A stretch of DNA of 23,877 nucleotides, from NCBI GenBank assembly GCA_011375465.1, contig DRZV01000100.1, forward strand, positions 1 to 23,877, given 5' to 3'. A program made the translations under genes and the position numbers. Source of the stretch: Neomoorella mulderi. Lineage in GTDB: Bacteria > Bacillota > DSM-521 > Neomoorellales > Neomoorellaceae. Positions 22,124-23,877 of this stretch are shown here, in pieces; the first letter of the stretch is position 1, and every line of letters starts with the position of its first letter. The notes under the pieces are model-generated. The model did not search any database. It was not told the origin of the DNA and worked only from the letters and a program-made list of their open reading frames with translations.

Positions 22124-22147
22124 AGCCCTCCGCTCCGGCGGGGGGCT
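22124..22147 (+). repeat. GC-rich hairpin between hppA and the HutP-family gene
   Basis: AGCCCTCCGC-TCCG-GCGGGGGGCT forms a 10-bp stem with one U-G pair and a 4-nt loop. It is followed by TAAAACT, not by a U run, so it is a poor intrinsic terminator. It might attenuate, protect the hppA mRNA 3' end, or be a protein site. Confidence 0.6.
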
Positions 22148-22178
22148 TAAAACTCTGGGGAGAACGAGGGGTAAAGGG

Positions 22179-22589
22179 ATGGAGCTGAACAGCAGGAGGG
22201 TGGCGGCGGCAGCCATCAGGATGGCCCTTACCGAGACCCGGGAGGAGGAATACAGGTTAAAGAGGGAGCTGGCAGCGCAGGGGATTCAGGCTGCGGCGGT
22301 GGATTATGGAGGGGAATTCATCAGCTCGGTCCAGAAGATAGTGGAGAGGGCGGTGGTGGCTGCCAAAAGGGAGGGGGTCATAAAAGAAACCCATTCCGAG
22401 GAAGGGGCGGTAGCTGGAGCCGCCAGGGAGGCCCTTTCCCAGATAATGCCCAAAGCCCTGGGATCTGACGTGGGAGGCAAAATAGGCATAGCCAGGTGGG
22501 ACGACCATCTCTGCGTGGCCATCTTTTTCGGAATAGGACTTCTGCACCTGGACGAAGTGGGGATAGGATTGGGACATCGGGCAGTATAG
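22179..22589 (+). CDS. HutP-family RNA-binding regulator-like protein
   Basis: 136 residues. The pattern ETREEEYRLKRELAAQG, VDYGGEFISSVQKIVERAVVAAKREGVI, EEGAVAGAAREALSQIMPKAL and VAIFFGIGLLHLDEVGIGLGHRAV aligns over its whole length with Bacillus HutP, the histidine- and Mg2+-dependent antiterminator of the hut operon. From memory of that protein, the two metal-binding His of its SHALYHA segment are Gly here (EEGAVAGA), so ligand or metal use may differ. No hut genes are nearby; neighbours are hppA (60 bp upstream, with a hairpin between) and aroH (25 bp downstream). A direct role in histidine use is therefore not supported. The ATG has GAGGGGTAAAGGG upstream. Confidence 0.8.
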   Translation: MELNSRRVAAAAIRMALTETREEEYRLKRELAAQGIQAAAVDYGGEFISSVQKIVERAVVAAKREGVIKETHSEEGAVAGAAREALSQIMPKALGSDVGGKIGIARWDDHLCVAIFFGIGLLHLDEVGIGLGHRAV

Positions 22590-22614
22590 AAGGACGGCAG
22601 GAGGAGGAGAACGG

Positions 22615-22983
22615 GTGGGCAAGGATAGGGAGAAACGGCTCTGGGGTATAAGGGGTGCTATTCAGGTGTCCCATAACAGCCAAAAGGCCATTCTGGAGGC
22701 TACGGAAAGGTTGCTGAAGGAGATAATAGAGCGCAACGGCCTGCAAAGGGAGGACGTGGTCAGCGCCTTCTTTACCATGACCCCGGACCTCAACGCCGCC
22801 TTTCCAGCAGAGGCGGCCCGGAAGCTGGGGTGGGAAGAAGTGGCTCTCCTGTGCGCCAGCGAGATACAGGTGCCGGGCAGCTTGCCCAAGGTGGTGAGGG
22901 TTTTGATCCATGCTTATCTGGAGCACAAGCCTGTCCATGTTTACCTGGACCAAGCTGCCCAGTTGAGGCCCGATCTAAGCTGA
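22615..22983 (+). CDS. aroH: Chorismate mutase, AroH type
   Basis: Rearranges chorismate to prephenate for Phe/Tyr synthesis. It is 122 residues, the size of the Bacillus AroH trimer subunit. Active-site residues are recognisable: Arg13 in GIRGAIQV (Arg7 of B. subtilis), Cys80 and Glu83 in CASEIQV, Arg95 in KVVRVLIH, and the Tyr in VHVYLDQAAQLRPDLS. The family start is near LWGIRGA, so the GTG at 22615 adds about eight residues. AGGAGGAG lies just upstream. It follows the HutP-like gene by 25 bp and precedes a tRNA-thiolation-like gene by 21 bp, so the three are probably one unit. No other shikimate-pathway gene is in the window. Confidence 0.95.
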   Translation: MGKDREKRLWGIRGAIQVSHNSQKAILEATERLLKEIIERNGLQREDVVSAFFTMTPDLNAAFPAEAARKLGWEEVALLCASEIQVPGSLPKVVRVLIHAYLEHKPVHVYLDQAAQLRPDLS

Positions 22984-23004
22984 ACTGTGAGAAGGGGTGA
23001 AGGG

Positions 23005-23877
23005 GTGAAAGCCCTGGCCCTTTTTTCTGGAGGTCTGGACAGCATCCTGGCGGTTAAGCTCATAAAGGAGCAGGGGATAGAGGTGGTGGGGGTAACCTTT
23101 GTCTCCCCCTTTTTCGACGCCTCCAGGGCTCAAGAGATGTCCTCTCTTCTCGGGCTCCCCCTTATAATCCAGGATATAACCGAAGATCTCTTGCCCCTGG
23201 TGATAAGCCCCCGCTATGGCTACGGACAGCAGATGAACCCCTGTTTAGATTGCCGCATCCTCATGTTCACCCGGGCTAAGGAGATCATGGAGAGGGAAGG
23301 GGCTCAATTTCTGATCGCGGGGGAGGTCCTGGGGGAGCGGCCCTTAACCCAGAACCGCCAGGCCCTCCTCTTGACTGCCCGGAGGGCGGGGTTGGAGGGA
23401 TATGTGCTAAGACCCCTTTCCGCCCTCCTGCTGCCCCCTACTGTACCGGAAGAGGAGGGGTGGGTGGACAGGAGCAAGCTCCTGGGGATAAAGGGGCGTT
23501 CCCGCAAGCCCCAGATGGAGCTGGCCAAAAGGCTGGGGATAGAAAGATATCCCTCTCCCGGGGGCGGTTGCCTGCTCACCGATCCCGGCTATGCCCAGCG
23601 CTTAAAAAGGCTCCTTATCCACAGGCCCCAGCCCAGCCGCCGGGAGCTGGAGCTTTTAAAATACGGACGCCATTTTTTCCTTTCCGGCTGTCTCGTCGTT
23701 GTTTCCCGTAGGGAAGAGGAAAACCCCAAAATCTTAGAATTGAAAAGGGAGGAGGACCTCCTCCTTTCTTTAAAAAACCTGCCAGGACCCCGCACCCTGG
23801 TGATAGGAGACCCTAGCTGGGAGGAATTGCTGCGGGCTGCCGCCCTCACCGTGAGGTACAGCAAGGCCAGGGAGAGG
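23005..23877 (+). CDS. PP-loop ATPase, tRNA thiouridylase-like (ThiI/MnmA-related), 3' partial
   Basis: Open to the window's right edge (291 codons seen). The adenylating PP-loop SGGLDS is at residues 8-13 (KALALFSGGLDSILAVKLI). A CxxC in NPCLDCRILMF (Cys80, Cys83) and a further Cys in SPGGGCLLTDPGYAQRL (near 190) are placed as in the short tRNA-thiolation-related proteins with a C-terminal NFACT-R/DUF814-like tail. IAGEVLGERPLTQN is also typical. It probably adenylates a tRNA uridine for sulfur transfer, but the exact position (s4U8 or s2U34) is not readable, and it is not a full ThiI (no THUMP domain at the N-terminus). The GTG at 23005 has GAAGGGGTGAAGGG upstream. Confidence 0.82.
   Translation, partial: MKALALFSGGLDSILAVKLIKEQGIEVVGVTFVSPFFDASRAQEMSSLLGLPLIIQDITEDLLPLVISPRYGYGQQMNPCLDCRILMFTRAKEIMEREGAQFLIAGEVLGERPLTQNRQALLLTARRAGLEGYVLRPLSALLLPPTVPEEEGWVDRSKLLGIKGRSRKPQMELAKRLGIERYPSPGGGCLLTDPGYAQRLKRLLIHRPQPSRRELELLKYGRHFFLSGCLVVVSRREEENPKILELKREEDLLLSLKNLPGPRTLVIGDPSWEELLRAAALTVRYSKARER

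Noticed and set aside
22124..22147. Hairpin after hppA as an intrinsic terminator
   Set aside because: It is followed by TAAAACT rather than a U run, and the next genes are closely spaced, so I list it only as a hairpin.
1..23877. tRNA/rRNA genes, CRISPR arrays, insertion sequences or transposases
   Set aside because: No cloverleaf, spaced direct repeats or transposase-like protein was seen by reading. A tRNA or repeat search program was not available.

Overview
The window looks like a chromosome segment of a GC-rich, spore-forming, probably thermophilic Firmicute of the Moorella/Peptococcaceae type. This is an inference from three things: the conserved lysA-rip-trpS-scpA ... scpB-DUF2953-ytfJ-spmA-spmB-rluB order, heavy use of AGG (Arg) and ATA (Ile) codons with strong GGAGG ribosome sites, and strict-anaerobe genes (2-hydroxyacyl-CoA dehydratase activase family, membrane pyrophosphatase). 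No rRNA, tRNA, CRISPR array or insertion sequence was found.

Layout. (1) 1-3060 (+): two tandem paralogous DUF2229-type activase-related genes and a BadF/HgdC-type activase, carrying four apparent frameshifts. (2) 3068-6478 (-): a trehalose operon otsA-otsB-galU, driven by a clear sigma-A promoter and led by a c-di-AMP (ydaO-type) riboswitch. It ends at a hairpin shared with the activase operon. (3) 6551-10005 (+): a divergent glycogen-debranching-type enzyme and a GT4 glycosyltransferase, ending at a terminator. (4) 10037-13795 (+): lysA, a site-2 protease, trpS and scpA. (5) 13796-14859: a fic gene with its own terminator, lying between scpA and scpB. (6) 14881-17787 (+): scpB, DUF2953, ytfJ, spmA, spmB. 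(7) 17743-18222 (-): ogt. (8) 18294-23877 (+): rluB, ilvC, hppA, a HutP-family gene, aroH and a PP-loop tRNA-thiolation-like gene cut by the window edge.

How the genes work together. GalU makes UDP-glucose, OtsA makes trehalose-6-phosphate, and OtsB releases trehalose. The divergent debranching enzyme could supply glucose units from stored alpha-glucan. The riboswitch ties trehalose, a compatible solute, to c-di-AMP, the second messenger of turgor and potassium. The downstream block mixes housekeeping genes (Lys, Trp-tRNA, condensin, Ile/Val, aromatics) with sporulation genes.

The most unusual property is a set of nine apparent reading-frame breaks confined to two patches, 0.2-2.9 kb and 13.3-17.6 kb, while about 16 kb elsewhere reads cleanly. 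Most are single-base changes in short homopolymers and may be sequencing errors. The break in fic is different: it is a tandem CTATT duplication that creates a TGATG stop/start overlap. Also notable are an 18-nt hairpin between an ideal Shine-Dalgarno and the ilvC ATG, and the lack of an ATG/GTG/TTG start for scpA.
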